Shown here: piece after piece, positions 63,852 to 64,000 of the stretch | Layout: the number at the start of each line of letters is the position of its first letter | Position numbering within the stretch: position 1 is the first letter of the stretch | NCBI GenBank assembly: GCA_018268715.1 | Contig: JAFDVZ010000025.1 | Span: 1 to 64,000, forward strand | Length of the DNA: 64,000 bases | Reading direction: 5' to 3' | From: Acidobacteriota bacterium | GTDB taxonomy: Bacteria > Acidobacteriota > Terriglobia > Bryobacterales > Bryobacteraceae | The notes under the pieces: generated by a model | Seen by the model: only the letters and a program-made list of their open reading frames with translations | Database searches by the model: none | Told to the model about the DNA's origin: nothing | Program-made: the position numbers and the translations under genes

Positions 63852-64000
63852 ATGACGACGCTCGAACTGCGGCGCGTATCGAAATCCTATCTCTCCATCC
63901 CGGCCGTCCAGGACGTCAGCTTCACGGTGCAGGGCGGCGAGGCTACCGGCTACCTGGGGCCGAACGGGTCCGGCAAATCGACGACGCTCAAGATGATCAC
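63852..64000 (+). CDS. ABC transporter ATP-binding protein (partial, cut by right edge)
   Basis: Starts at the ATG at 63852, with GGAGGA seven bases upstream, and is open to the window end (49 complete codons). The translation begins MTTLELRRVSKSYLSIPAVQ and shows Walker A in GPNGSGKSTTLKM. Family-typical N-terminus of an ABC-2-type exporter ATPase. The following gene, likely a permease, is beyond the window. Confidence 0.9.
   Translation, partial: MTTLELRRVSKSYLSIPAVQDVSFTVQGGEATGYLGPNGSGKSTTLKMI

Overview
This is a high-GC chromosomal segment that looks like an Acidobacteriota genome, most likely the Solibacter/Bryobacter branch. The evidence is a MacB/FtsX permease of the acidobacterial duplicated orphan type (54725-57265), a VWFA-related acidobacterial surface protein (60929-62998), a carboxypeptidase-regulatory-domain TonB-like receptor, a PadR regulator next to an ABC ATPase, a YXWGXW-type small protein and several Zn-ribbon or HNH proteins of kinds common in that phylum. 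The genus is inference. I see no rRNA, tRNA, insertion sequence or CRISPR array.

Layout. 1-2813 (+): two SAM methyltransferases, the first with an N-terminal hexapeptide repeat running off the left edge, and an M28 peptidase. 2818-7381 (-): a large GH63-like glucosidase, a small Cys-rich protein, a cold-shock protein with its own terminator and a PD40 propeller protein. 7429-9861 (+): TonB-like receptor. 9880-14281 (-): zinc alcohol dehydrogenase, Zn-ribbon protein and glycogen/alpha-glucan phosphorylase. 14597-19474 (+): a coupled trio (LysM protein, OmpA-like protein, large protein with a Gly/Ala hydrophobic zipper) resembling the accessory proteins of contractile injection systems. 19517-23812 (+): PD40 protein, then zwf-opcA-pgl, the oxidative pentose phosphate entry. 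23816-29555 (-): RND efflux operon, with a divergent TetR gene (29638). 30319-32902: PQQ/cytochrome c dehydrogenase and two small exported proteins. 32922-36866 (-): envelope block with two heptosyltransferases, a degenerate nucleotidyltransferase, an isoprenylcysteine-methyltransferase-like membrane enzyme and a dihaem cytochrome. Then a chemoreceptor (-), and a Tat esterase, a DUF5916 outer-membrane protein and a secreted protein with phage-fibre-like repeats (+).

44060-52206 (-): housekeeping cluster of lysA, a GAF-GAF-PP2C phosphatase, deoC, frr, a BrnT-type toxin with HTH antitoxin, and hrcA-grpE-dnaJ. The right end holds a small membrane protein, a serine hydrolase, an orphan membrane-anchored protein, the orphan permease, a two-gene AAA ATPase plus TOPRIM-like module (57379-59036, a candidate PARIS/OLD-like defence pair), a cupin, an HNH endonuclease, comF, the VWFA protein, and a PadR gene followed by the start of an ABC transporter ATPase cut by the right edge.

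Themes. Carbon storage and glucose flux recur (GH63-like enzyme, glgP, zwf-opcA-pgl). Genes are packed tightly, with several 4-base overlaps using GTG or TTG starts and convergent genes whose stops nearly touch. Several promoters have a -10 box only a few bases before the start codon, which suggests leaderless or very short-leader mRNAs. The two loci most worth a second look are the 14597-19474 trio and the 57379-59036 ATPase/TOPRIM pair.
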